From Hermatobates lingyangjiaoensis (lineage: Eukaryota; Arthropoda; Insecta; Hemiptera; Hermatobatidae), in the NCBI GenBank assembly GCA_026182355.1, contig JAPFBL010001617.1, positions 9,319,501 to 9,383,500 of the forward strand: DNA of 64,000 nucleotides, written 5' to 3'. Shown here in pieces: positions 11,313 to 21,719 of this stretch; the stretch's first letter is position 1; each line of letters opens with the position of its first letter. The translations under genes were made by a program, and so were the position numbers. A model generated the notes under the pieces. It was not told the origin of the DNA and did not search any database. It saw only the letters and a program-made list of their open reading frames with translations.

Positions 11313-11590
11313 TCAGCAAATATAAAAAAAAATAACAAATATACCAACAGAAAAAATATTTGAGTTAGTAAGTGTGTCTCTTTTACTGTGCGTTACTATT
11401 CTTCGCTTTTGAACTTGTTTGTGTCCAGCTTGGATCCACTTTCCGATTTGAAAGTGTATATATATATTAGTGAAGGTTGGTAACAATCCTTCTTGCAAAC
11501 TTGTTTCTAAAAAATTTATGCCAATTTCATGCTTGGTTACCTTTTAGAGAGTTTCTCTAATGTCCTACAGGCTCTTCTCAGTTGCTCGGG
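11313..11590 (-). pseudogene. PLE N-terminal reading frame, broken
   Basis: The minus strand encodes LRRACRTLEKLSK, then after a one-base shift KHEIGINFLETS and LQEGLLPTFTNIYI. The last string matches the 47.8 kb frame (CLQENLLPIYT). It follows a ribozyme-like 3' half at 11702-11730 in the same orientation. This is the order ribozyme, then reverse-transcriptase frame start, as expected for a PLE. Everything after the N-terminus is missing, so it is a truncated relic. Confidence 0.6.
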
Positions 11591-11701
11591 GAATAAAAAA
11601 ATCAACTGGTCCAAACTTTTCCTTTCATATATACACATTCTGACACTATTTATATCAATCACTATTTAATAACTAACTAAATATTATTTTCAATAAAACA
11701 A

Positions 11702-11730
11702 AGACATGTTTCGGTCTCGTAGACCATTAT
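11702..11730 (-). ncRNA. Partial hammerhead motif (3' half)
   Basis: Minus strand: GGUCU-ACG-AGACC (perfect helix II), GAA, ACAUGU palindrome, C. The CUGANGA box and the 5' strand of stem I are lost in AT-rich sequence. It lies upstream of the broken PLE frame at 11313-11590. Confidence 0.5.
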
Positions 11731-11734
11731 AAAT

Positions 11735-11757
11735 ATATATATGAGTGTGTGTGTGTG
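11735..11757 (+). repeat. (GT)n microsatellite
   Basis: A short GT run next to a PLE fragment. Confidence 0.7.
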
Positions 11758-11799
11758 TATTAGTGTAAGTATGCAGCAATCCTGTTTGTCTTAAACATA

Positions 11800-12170
11800 C
11801 GGTATTTTATTTTGCCGCAGCTTCAGCAACCTATTGCTGTCTTCCTCTAGTAAGTGTACTACTTTACGCTGGGTTGCCTGTAATATATATATTAAACTGG
11901 TCTGAGACATTTACAATGCGTAATATTACAACACACCCAGAAATCCAAAGGAGGGAGGGTCGATTATTCTGAACTAGAATTGTCTAATAAACTAGATCTT
12001 TAACCACTGTAACTAAATTTTGAAATGTAAAGTGATAGTGCATTGTGAATGTCTTTGGCCAACTTAATATATATATTACAGCCAACGAGCGTAAAGTATA
12101 TGGTAAATTGGAGGAAACCAGCAAAAGGTTATTCAATGCAGAAACTGCTGCAAAATTTAATACTATATAA
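11800..12170. mobile_element. Inverted pair of PLE N-terminal fragments
   Basis: 11800-11895 (minus) and 12064-12170 (plus) are diverged reverse complements, joined at 'aatatatatatta'. The plus arm encodes ERKVYGKLEETSKRLFNAET and then AAKFNTI before a stop. The minus arm encodes QRKVVHLLEEDSNRLL. Both align with the PLE start region at 47.7 kb (KKLVRKLEKTSKKVVNAEA). The ribozyme part is not visible in either arm. Confidence 0.55.
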
Positions 12171-12279
12171 ATATATACGTTTATTTAATGATACGTTTGT
12201 GTAAAGTTTATGACTATTTTAAATACCTTGTAATTATTAGATTATCATATAATAATTGAGAATGGATGATATTGAATAA

Positions 12280-12529
12280 ATAGAACGAACAGTTGATTAG
12301 TCAAAGTATGCAGGAGTAAGGAGAAGAAAACAAAAAGCAGAGAGGGTTAATAAGGAAGTGTATATGGAGGACGTGTCGGGTTAGGTAAGAAGGATAAACA
12401 GAGTGACGGAGATGTGGGTTCTTCAAGTGGCTGGGGCGCTTGAGGGTCAGTCGGCAAGAATACAAAAAGAGGCTTCCCAGCCAGCTCTAGATCAACCACA
12501 ATCCAATGCTCCTTTCACCTCTCCGCCTC
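12280..12529. other. GC-richer block of unknown nature
   Basis: Purine-rich then pyrimidine-rich sequence between PLE debris and the second direct repeat. A donor-like 'gggttaggtaagaag' occurs at about 12378-12392. No ORF is convincing. The minus strand shares short words (cccacatctccg, cccgac) with the 8.1 kb island. Confidence 0.25.
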
Positions 12530-12705
12530 ACTCAGTCACTGTCTAATTCGCACCATATCCTTTAAATATACTCTCCAAGGTAAACAAATAATTAAAGATA
12601 TTTCTAAAACAATGTTGGCTCTATAAATTAAATAAAGATACTTTTAAATACGTTAAAAGACTGATAAGTATAAGTTCCTACCTCACAGATTACTTTATAA
12701 ACTTG
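12530..12705 (+). repeat. Direct repeat, right copy
   Basis: Second copy of 11112-11299, same orientation. The copies could stem from a tandem duplication later interrupted by PLE insertions, or be ends of one decayed element. Confidence 0.75.
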
Positions 12706-13270
12706 AGCATACCAGTTTTAATTTATTGAGCAAACACCTGTTCTTCTTGATTAAATAATAACCACAGCGAGATTTAGATATTATTTATTTTCACTTGGTT
12801 TTAAACACAAAGTAAAGGAATTAAATCAAACAAACTCTGGTACTCTAAAAATACGACTTGCAAAAGAGTTGAATAAATGAATGAAACAATAAATGTTGAA
12901 TTCAAGTGTACAATAATTACTATACTATTTCTCAAACAATCTAAACCATTTAAACCTAACAAATATCAATATACATTTTAGAAACAAAAAAAATTTTAAC
13001 TTTTTAAATATTTAATGTAAGTATCTTCAATTTTCGTTACAACACGTAATATATCTTACAATGGTACTCATAAAAGCCACATCGATTAGTAACTTAGGCA
13101 AACTATGCCAATGTTTCTGTAATACTGCTGACGGTGATTAAAACGGACTTGATACCCTTAAACAAATAAAAAAGGCAACATTTGAATTATAAGAGAAATG
13201 ATTTGAATACACAGATAATGTTTTATGTTTATTTCAACATTTTGATTATTAACTGATATTATTTATATAA
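12706..13270. other. No feature recognised
   Basis: AT-rich sequence, nothing recognised. Confidence 0.45.
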
Positions 13271-13282
13271 TAACTATACATA

Positions 13283-13601
13283 GGTTAGGTTACAGTGGCA
13301 GTCCCACAAGGGAACACACTTAGGCCGAGCATTGGCCCTTTGTAATACCACACAATGAAGATTGATTCTACAGTGGGAGTCCTAAATTTTGCCCAACTCA
13401 AGTGTATTTAGAGTAGGGATCTTTAACGAGTACCTGGCATCGTACAGGCTCGGGACCGACGGTTTAACGTCCTTTTCCGAGGGACGACGCGCTCAGATTT
13501 ATTCACCTCCCGCGTGAATAAATCGAGGGCCAGGTGAGGATCGAACCCCGGTCCTATCAGTTCAGAGGCGAGCACGTAGCCACTGAGCTAGCCTGGCCCC
13601 T
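13283..13601 (-). mobile_element. tRNA-derived SINE, copy 1
   Basis: A perfect 12-bp target-site duplication (taactatacata at 13271-13282 and 13602-13613) brackets the element. On the minus strand it starts with a tRNA-like head: A box TAGCTCAGTGG at 13580-13590 and B box GGTTCGATCC at 13538-13547, both matching the RNA polymerase III consensus. A 10-bp hairpin (atttattcac, 13498-13524) follows, then an unrelated body, and the 3' end is AACCTAACC. The clean duplication implies insertion by target-primed reverse transcription, using a partner LINE that I cannot identify. Confidence 0.88.
13538..13590 (-). promoter_or_regulatory. Internal RNA polymerase III promoter (A and B boxes)
   Basis: A box TAGCTCAGTGG and B box GGTTCGATCC, about 32 bases apart on the minus strand, as in tRNA genes. 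The surrounding cloverleaf is incomplete, so this is a SINE promoter and not a functional tRNA. Confidence 0.8.
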
Positions 13602-13953
13602 TAACTATACATAAACGACTATTTTAAGCAATACATCTGTAATTGTAGAATTATTTGCTGTTTACTAAAGCTTCATTACCAAGGGATTTATAGTGCCTTA
13701 TAGGAGTACATGAGTATTATGATGATTATTGCACGTATTATATATCAATGTAAAACAGTATCAAATTCTAGTTTCAAAAACGGCTACGTTTAAGATAAAA
13801 AGATGCTTTTAAATAGAGAAATTCCATTTAAAAATCTGAAGAGAACTATGTTTCTTAAGCAAAGCCCCAAAAACACAATAATCTTAACAAGTTTCTTAAT
13901 TTTTCTAAATAACACTCATTAATTCGACTACACAATAAAGTACATCTCCTATA

Positions 13954-13992
13954 GTCGACGTGTTTCGAATAATCAACATTCATCATCAGGAC
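13954..13992 (-). ncRNA. Hammerhead ribozyme motif, family alpha
   Basis: Minus strand: GUC, CUGAUGA, U, GAAUG-loop-UAUUC (helix II with one wobble), GAA, ACACGU, C, GAC. The core is intact and stem I pairs as in the 9.6 kb copies. Weak similarity to PLE start peptides (LEKLRNLL) follows on the same strand near 13890-13915. Confidence 0.75.
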
Positions 13993-14118
13993 TTGAATAA
14001 CTTCTTGGGCAATTTTCTGCTTTATTACATATGCAATGTGAAGTCAGTATAGTCTGACATTTCTACTTTAGAAATGACAAATGTCCATTGTTTATTGTTT
14101 TTTTTTTGTTAGTTTATA

Positions 14119-14156
14119 GCCCTGAGGATGTCTTAAAATAAAGACGAAACGTTGGC
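14119..14156 (+). ncRNA. Hammerhead ribozyme motif, family zeta
   Basis: GCC, CUGAGGA, U, GUCUU-AAAAUA-AAGAC (perfect helix II), GAA, ACGU palindrome, U, GGC. All three helices and the core are intact. The stem III palindrome is only 4 nt. Cleavage is predicted after the U at 14153. Confidence 0.8.
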
Positions 14157-14245
14157 AAAAAGGTGATTCCATATATTTACCCTAACTGAACTCCGAGAAG
14201 AAGAAAAAGTGTTTGTTAATATTTTGTGGTCAAGAAAACAGTACC

Positions 14246-14246
<1 letters not shown>

Positions 14247-14276
<30 letters not shown>
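14247..14276. repeat. (TA)n microsatellite
   Basis: A TA run followed by TTTA repeats, directly beside the inverted repeat at 14306-14467. Confidence 0.85.
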
Positions 14277-14281
<5 letters not shown>

Positions 14282-14305
14282 TTATTTATTTATTTACTCT
14301 TCTTT

Positions 14306-14461
14306 ATATAATCTAGGAGGTGTCAGAGCTTATTTTTCTTCATTGTGATTCTTCCTACGACATTTTGTCTCATATACATATACAAATACATATATATATA
14401 CATAGACAAAATGTCGTAGGAAGAATCACAATGAAGAAAAATAAGCTCTGACACCTCCTAG

Positions 14462-14467
<6 letters not shown>
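14306..14467. repeat. Perfect 60-bp inverted repeat
   Basis: Arms of about 60 bases (from 'ctaggaggtgtcagagc' to 'gacattttgtct') are identical reverse complements around an AT-rich spacer of about 33 bases, with TA tracts outside both arms. There is no ribozyme core and no coding frame. The absence of differences implies recent formation or gene conversion. It may be another PLE end whose ribozyme portion is not included. Confidence 0.8.

Positions 14468-14494
<27 letters not shown>
14464..14494. repeat. (TA)n microsatellite
   Basis: A TA run on the right side of the perfect inverted repeat. Confidence 0.85.
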
Positions 14495-14498
<4 letters not shown>

Positions 14499-14616
14499 TT
14501 GTGTGTTAGATTAGGGCCTTCCACAATCGCAGTATTTACGATCTTTTGACTGATACATCTATATTTTTCACTATCCGTTTGAAATCAATAGATTATCGAA
14601 CAACCATTTAACAAAT

Positions 14617-14651
14617 GCACGAGCTTTCGACCAAGTGGACATTTACAGAGA
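14617..14651 (-). ncRNA. Hammerhead-like motif, decayed
   Basis: Minus strand: CUGUAAA in place of CUGANGA, U, GUCCA-CU-UGGUC (helix II with one mismatch), GAA, AGCU, C, GUGC. The core is damaged, but the order and palindrome match the other families. Confidence 0.45.
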
Positions 14652-15197
14652 AACTAATATTTGAAGAGAATATAAAAAACAGAAAAACTTGTTGAATGGA
14701 GGAATCATGACTGATGGGAACAAGTGCGTATAACTATATAAATATATCAAGCTTGACTATTGTGCCAACCGGCGACATCTTTACTCGATTCCGCAAGCGA
14801 CTCTCTCACTTTCAAAATTCGGGAGTATCTGCTTCTTGCTGTTATTCTTTAACCATAATCAGTACAATTTTGCGGTATATCAACATATTTATATTTATAT
14901 CAACTGGAATCCTTCTTTTCCTGGGAATCAAGAAATCTTACAAATATTAAGATGAGCTTTTTCCATCATAATATATAGATTTTTTAGGTTACGAGGGTTG
15001 CATTAAAGTTAAGAGAGCTTTAACATTTAAGAGATGATAAACAGTCTTACCTTGTACACTGTACTCCATTTCAAAAAAATTAACTCTTCTTCTGTTAGAA
15101 GAAGAAGAAATTTCTTCTTTGTCCATAAAGATGGACAACGTCCAAAACCAGTCAAATGTCTCCGACACCAATGCACGAGATAAAACTCTTATTCATC

Positions 15198-15237
15198 TCA
15201 TTGAGGAAGAACACTACGAGTTCGAAACGCGTTGTTT
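15198..15237 (+). ncRNA. Hammerhead-like motif, family iota
   Basis: UUGAGGA (first C changed to U), A, GAAC-loop-GUUC, GAA, the 6-nt palindrome ACGCGU, U, then GUU. Helix II and the palindrome are clean, while stem I is weak. A PLE origin is inferred from the layout only. Confidence 0.45.
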
Positions 15238-15239
15238 AT

Positions 15240-16914
15240 ACGATTAAATTTTGATATGTGGAGACCATTTCATTAGCTTTTTACCCTACAATTATTCATC
15301 TCTTAATGTGACTCATATTAACTTCTGTGGTACAAAAAATATGCATGTATTTGGCACCTAAACCCACTTCCCTTTGGAGTAAAAACATATTTTCTGGTTT
15401 AGGAAAGATAGTAAAATACCAAAACTGCAAAATACCGGTAGAGTTTATTCTAAAATGTTCAGAAGTTGAGGTACTATCAGTGTATTTGAATATTTATATT
15501 ATTTACACGATTAATAGAATTAAAAAGCAGCCTTTTTTTTCTAAACATAGATCTTGAACGCCTCGAGAAAACAAGAAAACTCAGAGTGAATGTGCTGTAG
15601 CATTCAATACTACGGTATTATACATATATAATAATTTCAAATAGAATTGTGGTGCGAAGGTTGCAAACGTTATTTTTTATAAGCATAAATTTAGTAGCTC
15701 TTAAAATAGGGCACTTAATAAATACATATTTGAAAGAGTAGGAATTAGAATGGTGTAGGAGATAGGATCTCCATTGAAAAAGGCAGCCTCTGAAAGACGA
15801 CCTCTGCCCAACCATTAGGTGGCACCCGCCTCACACAAAAACACCATAATGAATGGGTCACTGAGCGCCTACAACCACCCAAGCTTCATTCAATTAAAAA
15901 TCTAACGATTGCGCTCATTTAACGGTATATCTCTAAAGGCAAAACAGTGTATCACTAGAATTAATCTAACACTAATCCCAGGAAAGGTTCTAATGAAACA
16001 AAATAAATACAACAGTTAAAATGCAAGTGCTAACATAAAAGCATATCGTTCCATCAGCAGAACATGGTATATAAATAAAAAAAAAAATTCTAGAGGTTAA
16101 TGGTATTTTTTTGTTGAAAAAAAAAAAGAATGTGGATATTCAATATTTTTATATTAAACTAGCGAAAATATAAATTCAATGTATACAGTCTTCTTCATGG
16201 AGAAACAAATCGACAAGTGTAACTCAAATAATAAAAGAAAGATAAATATTTCAAAATGGAGTTATAATAAACTCCACTGACACACTTTTGCCATTATACT
16301 GGCAGAGTAATAACACAAAAGGTATACGAAAATGAGCTTTCAACAAAGCATCATTTTGGTTTTGGCAGACACTATATCATTGTCGATGAAGACGATCATG
16401 ACAAGGAGAGAGGGTAGTGTAGGTTGGTGGGATTAGTTTTAACAGAAACTGAAACCACTTTTTTGATTCAGAACCACAAGAGAACTCTGAATTCAGAAAC
16501 GATGAGAACTCTTTCTCATTTAATTGAAATCATAAGAAGAGCTCATTCCATTAATTATCTGTCGATTATTATTTTACTCCTTGTGTTTCAAATAGTGTCA
16601 ACTCTCTAAAAGAAGTGTGCGCTGCTAGATTTCTTAAGTTAACGTAATGCAAATTGACTTAAGATCAGTAGAACAATAATTAATTACTGGTCATCATAAA
16701 AAACATATACGAACATGTCAAATAAAACAAAAGTTACAAAAATTTGGAATGGTATACTCAACTTTAAAATAAGCAAACATTTTACCAAACTTCTTGACAA
16801 CGCGTTGAATTAGATTAAAATTAGTATCCGTTTGTTAACATAGAACAAAAGAATCCTTTCCTCATACTTCAATATTACCTAAAAATAATATGGTTCATAA
16901 ACCAAAGAAAATCA
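15240..16914. other. No feature recognised
   Basis: AT-rich sequence with scattered short ORFs that show no family similarity. Confidence 0.45.
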
Positions 16915-17720
16915 ACATCTGGTATTAAGTTTTGTAAATTTTTTATAGCTTTATTGCTTTTTGCCTAATTGAAACTTCAAGTATTTTCTATTTATAAATT
17001 GCTAATTTTCTGTCCGGTTAATTGGCAAAATTTTATAGCACTTTAATAAACGGTTTAGTGTCAAAAAAACATTTTCTGGAAACGTAAAATGAACCATGAA
17101 CCATAACGCCCCTTTCGTTAATCTTATTTTGGATAAAATTATTTCAACTCATTATCCTCATAATTCTCTATTTTTATGTATATATATGTAATTATGTATA
17201 TATACATTATGCATTACGTATTTTGTAGTATTATGTATAAAATCATAATGTCATTTTGATCTGCAAACGGTACGGCTTATCTTCCTCACAAGATTTCAGA
17301 TTGAATTGTAAGACAAATTTGTTTATTTCATTGAAAAAAAATGTTTCCAGTAGGTTTTTAAATCTGAGGATTTTTTCAGTTTTTGCTTTTGTCGCTTCCA
17401 CGATATTGCCAAAATTTCAAGACTCTAGAATTAGCAGTTTAGGAGAAATAATGTCTAAAAACAAATTTTGCTAAAAAAAAAGTGAGTTTCCCGCTACGCA
17501 TACTTGCTCCCAAACAACTATTTTTGTGTAAAATATTAATATGATCCATCAAAGATTGTGAACTGCAGTGTCCCCAAAAACTTTTAGACATTCACTCACC
17601 TACACACAGACGTCATAGAAGGACTTTGGAGACCTCAAAACATGTAAATCCGTCAAAACATCGAGATCGAATTTTTTCATGATCTCTATACTTCGATTAT
17701 AGGAAAGTAAAAATTGCTGG
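16915..17720 (-). repeat. Dispersed repeat family D, copy 4
   Basis: A long minus-strand copy. It includes 'tatagctttattgc', 'ggcaaaattttatagcac', 'cggtacggctt', 'ctgaggattttttcag', 'gaactgcagtg', 'cacctacacacagacgtcat', 'aaggactttggagacctc' and the terminal 'catgatctctatacttcg'. The order matches copies 1-3. Confidence 0.65.
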
Positions 17721-17784
17721 TATTACTCGGTGGCGAATCTAAAACTTTTATTTCGTAGGAACTTCTCTTTGGGATCAGGCAGTC

Positions 17785-17811
17785 ATTGTGTGTGTGTGTG
17801 TGTGTGTGTGT
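17785..17811 (+). repeat. (TG)n microsatellite
   Basis: A short GT/TG run downstream of D copy 4. Confidence 0.75.
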
Positions 17812-18554
17812 TTAAGGAGTGTTACAATCGATTATAAAAAGTCTTAAAGGCTACAAACGTTCTGTAATCAATTCACTAAGTTTGGTTATGAATTCTCATT
17901 TAAAATATAATCTGGAACTTCACTAGTTATGAGCTCTTAATTGGTACCTTACTTGTCAAGGTTGCTCGGCTGCGGGCAGAGAACAACTGCGACACATACG
18001 CAAACACTAGTCTATTAATACATAAATTTATTTAAAGGAATTAATAATAACATAGTTAATTACTAAGAAAATAATTATTTCTAGTGAATAACAGAAGGTT
18101 TTGAATAGAAATTTCATACATAAACAATAATTAAAAAAGCACTATTCTTTTATTTTTTTTATAGTTTCAAAAAAAATTACATGTTTCTATTAAATAATTG
18201 GGACTTAATACTGAAATGAAATATGTAAAACTAATTTAACTCCCTAGTTTAGATATGAAAAATCATAAATTTGGACAAGAAATTAAAATTGATGAGTTGA
18301 GGAATGAGGAATTTAAACTATTCCTCTTTAAAAAACAAACAGGAATAGTAATAAAAGAATTATTAAATCCACGTGAGAGATTATTAACAGGTGAAGTAGA
18401 GTTCAGATAGTTAGTAATAGCAGGCTTGTTTAGGTATCATTTTGGAAAAGGTAATAACACCATGATGAATTTAATTAAACATATAAATAATATTTCATCT
18501 AATTTTAATGCGTTGTAGTATATTAAATGATTTCGTTGTAGCAAGTAGTTATGA
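17812..18554. other. No feature recognised
   Basis: AT-rich sequence, nothing recognised. Confidence 0.4.
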
Positions 18555-18685
18555 CATTTTTTACTTTACTATAAGTAAAGTATAGTATAGTATAAAGTAT
18601 ACATCATGAAAAATTCGATCTCGAGATATTGACGGATTTATATATTTTGAGGTGCCAAAAGTTCTTTTTCGCCTTTTTTCGATGA
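18555..18685 (+). repeat. Dispersed repeat family D, copy 5 (5' part only)
   Basis: It starts with 'tttactttactataagta' and continues with 'tcgatctcgagatattgacg', 'ttttgaggtgcc' and 'tcgatgatgtctgtc', then breaks off in a T run. It shares the same left end as copies 2, 7 and 9, which supports a real terminus there. Confidence 0.65.
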
Positions 18686-19039
18686 TGTCTGTCTCTTTGT
18701 TTTTTTTTTTCGACATGTAGCATTTATTGTAAAACATGCAATACATACAATCATAACATATAATTGTCACTGTTGCCAGAGAAACCACGTTGGTAGCAAT
18801 AATAATTTTACTGAGTTTTGAATGAGTCTCTTGGACTGGAAATTAGTTTTGTCTTAAGTTTTCTGTTTGTGAGATGAAAAAAATTTGTCCGCGCTGTTCT
18901 TTGGAGAGCCTCTCCGATTCCAAGAACTTATAACCTTGTGTTAAAAAAAAAACAAAAAAAAAACAGTAAAAGTTTTACATAATATTTGGGCCCGGCTTCA
19001 ATAATTGAAGTTGATTATTCTGCCTAGAAATTCATTGTG

Positions 19040-19300
19040 ATGACAGACAGTGAGAGTGATAACAAGGCAGGTAAACCAGTTAAACCTCAGTTTTCATTCA
19101 TTAGCACCGCTAATTCCAAAATAACTTTTTTACATTTAAAACTCATTGATGTTAAAGAGCTAGATAGCGTTTACGTTATAAAGTTCATCGATAAGACAGT
19201 GGATGGGTTTACCTTTGGAAACTCTTTATTCTGTATAAAAAGAAATTATATTAATAAATGTAGTAAGACAGGAGTAACTATTTTTCTAGAGAATATATAA
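19040..19300 (+). CDS. Small ORF of unknown function
   Basis: An 86-codon frame from ATG (starting MTDSESDNKAGKPVKPQ and ending VTIFLENI) in otherwise stop-rich DNA. The first 20 residues are acidic and basic with low complexity, and the remainder is a mix of beta-prone hydrophobic and charged residues. It has no signal peptide, membrane segment or motif that I recognise. The Ser/Asp/Lys-rich start recalls gag-like leader regions of retroelements, but nothing confirms that. It may be chance. Confidence 0.25.
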   Translation: MTDSESDNKAGKPVKPQFSFISTANSKITFLHLKLIDVKELDSVYVIKFIDKTVDGFTFGNSLFCIKRNYINKCSKTGVTIFLENI

Positions 19301-21070
19301 CTATAATAAGTTACTTATATACGGAATTATAACATCAATTAGCTATGGTTACCATTTCCAAGAACATTTTGAGGAATTAAAGTGTTAATATGTTAATATG
19401 GTACAATCACTACCAACATTCTAAAGAGTCAAGTTTCTCAATTCAAAAAATCATATACATCTTATACGCTTCAAAATGCCATTTGTCTTGGAAAAATCGA
19501 TTAAAAATTGAACCGCTAGTTAATGCTGATCGAAAAGCCAATACGCCTTCATCACTTTTAAGAATATATAAGTCAATAACGTTCTTTCAAAAAAAAACAA
19601 AAAAAATTATGGTTAACTTTATGAATGAGACGGCTATACGTTTAAATATTATACTATGCACCTCAATATTTTTTAATACCGATATACTCTATTCGACATT
19701 TTTACAAATTCTATATTAAATAGGCAGAGCATAAGAGGATAACCTGAGGCATGAGGAGCTGAAAAACCTACCAGCCATTAATCTATACACGGAGACACAA
19801 TACCTTAAAAATATGAAGAGTTGAAAGATCTGCTAACTATGAGCCTTTATAGAAAAAAATTAAGTTTTAAAATAATATCATTATACTAATGTTTCTATTT
19901 CTAATATATGGATGTGTCATACTCATATGAAATGAATTCATGGACACAGGAATAAAAATCTTGTTTCATTTGTGCTACTATGCCTCTTCATCACAAATTA
20001 AAATTTGGGAAATGAAAAATATATTATGTTTTCTAAGAATTCAGACATCGTTTGTCAGATACATAGGAGAAAAAACGGAACGGTTTAGCGTACATATTAC
20101 ATTATGTACATACAAAATACAGCATATAAATTAGAACAACATTCAAAATTCTATAATTTTAAGGTGATGAAAAAATTATTTGGTTATAGGGAAGTTTACA
20201 TTTAACCTCATTCTACAGTACAAAAGTATTTTGTTAAATTTTCCTAAAAGTGTACAAACGGTACTTAGTATTTAAAAGTGCTTAAGATGGTTCATTATTA
20301 TTTTACAACTCCAACATTGTATATCTGATTGATTTAATTTTCTTCATCAAAAGAAATAAATTCTAATTCTTTTCTAATTTATTCAAGTACTTAAATCAAA
20401 CAGTGTAACTTTAATGCCAGTACACGCTAATCAACGATTAATGAAGAAGTTTTACATATCCTTTAGATATTTGTTGTACAGAATGACCACCGTCCCATAT
20501 TTATAGTTTGTATGAATTTAATTAAATGATGAAAGACAACATAATACCTACAAGGATAAAATGAACTGTAAAACGGAAATTACATTTCATTATTAAAACA
20601 ATTAATAATTTAGAATTCTTGTAAATATATATTATGATAACCCACTTCTAGTCTTATTAAAAACGTTTTCGTGTTTTCTTCTCACAAGTATAAGATTTTG
20701 CTGGAAGAGACTTATAGTGGCAAGAGCATATTATATAGGAAATTTAATTTTAATAATTCTGTCCAAAGAGAAAAATTTATCAATCAATCTTCATCAGAAT
20801 AATTATAATTATTTATAAATATAATTTATTAAAAAACTTACCCGCTTTGAGAATTTTACTTACCCGCATTTTGTAATTGGTAATATATCTGTTGTAATTA
20901 AAATGATAATATTAGTTTACACGAAATAGTGAGACGTACCTCCCTTTACTGTAAATGAATGTATTTCAAGTATATCAAATTTTTAAAAATTAATTTTGTA
21001 TTTAGATAAATTATTCTTTGATAATTGTTTCTGAATTTACTCCCAACAACATTATGCACATCAATAACAT
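19301..21070. other. No feature recognised
   Basis: AT-rich sequence with short ORFs at chance level. No shared repeats were found. Confidence 0.4.
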
Positions 21071-21088
21071 ATATATAATGTAGGAGTC

Positions 21089-21107
21089 ATGAGAGAGAGA
21101 GAGAGAT

Positions 21108-21157
<50 letters not shown>

Positions 21158-21189
21158 GAGAGAGTGAGTGAGTGAGTGAGAGAGAGAGG
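21089..21189. repeat. (GA)n microsatellite
   Basis: About 100 bases of GA repeats with a few GTGA interruptions. Confidence 0.95.
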
Positions 21190-21674
21190 GATTAAAAAAA
21201 TCATTTTTAAAAATATTCGTTGAATAAAGTTACAAAGATCTTGTCTAAAGACAAGATTTGTAGATTTTGTAGAGTTACAAAAAATATTTTTCTAAATGTA
21301 TGATTGGTTTTATCTTTGGCCTCAGAATGACTGTAAAACTCTTTGTGGAAAGTTATATTAACTACGAATCAAGGGCATTCACAGAATGTAAGACGTGCTG
21401 TTAAGAGATGAAAGTACAAGTCATACAAATTTTGGTTGACAGGATATTTTTGACCCTATAAGATTTTCAAAATAATAACCTTAATATCCATATGGGCTCA
21501 AGTATATACATTACAACAAGTCATTGGTGTCAACACTATGAACTAATATTTGAAACTAAGTCTTTAACTCTAATATGTTTTACAAGTTTTCATCTTTGGG
21601 TTACATCAACAATAGTTCCACAACTTTAATATATATGACTTGACTATAGATAAGTCACTTGATGTTTTATTACA

Positions 21675-21718
21675 GGCACCTTGAAAATGCCAAACAACTT
21701 TGGCGAAACGTCAGCATA
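21675..21718 (+). ncRNA. Hammerhead-like motif, decayed
   Basis: A perfect 6-bp helix II (GCCAAA-CAAC-UUUGGC) is followed by GAA, ACGU, C. The CUGANGA box has decayed to CUUGAAAA. The 3' half (GAAACGTC) resembles family zeta. Confidence 0.45.
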
Positions 21719-21719
21719 T

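Noticed and set aside
13283..13292. Telomeric repeat array
   Set aside because: Only two TTAGG-like units occur at each SINE end. This is a tail, not an interstitial telomere.
13538..13601. Possible tRNA gene
   Set aside because: A and B boxes are good, but the acceptor and anticodon stems do not close properly and the sequence continues as a SINE body with a target duplication.
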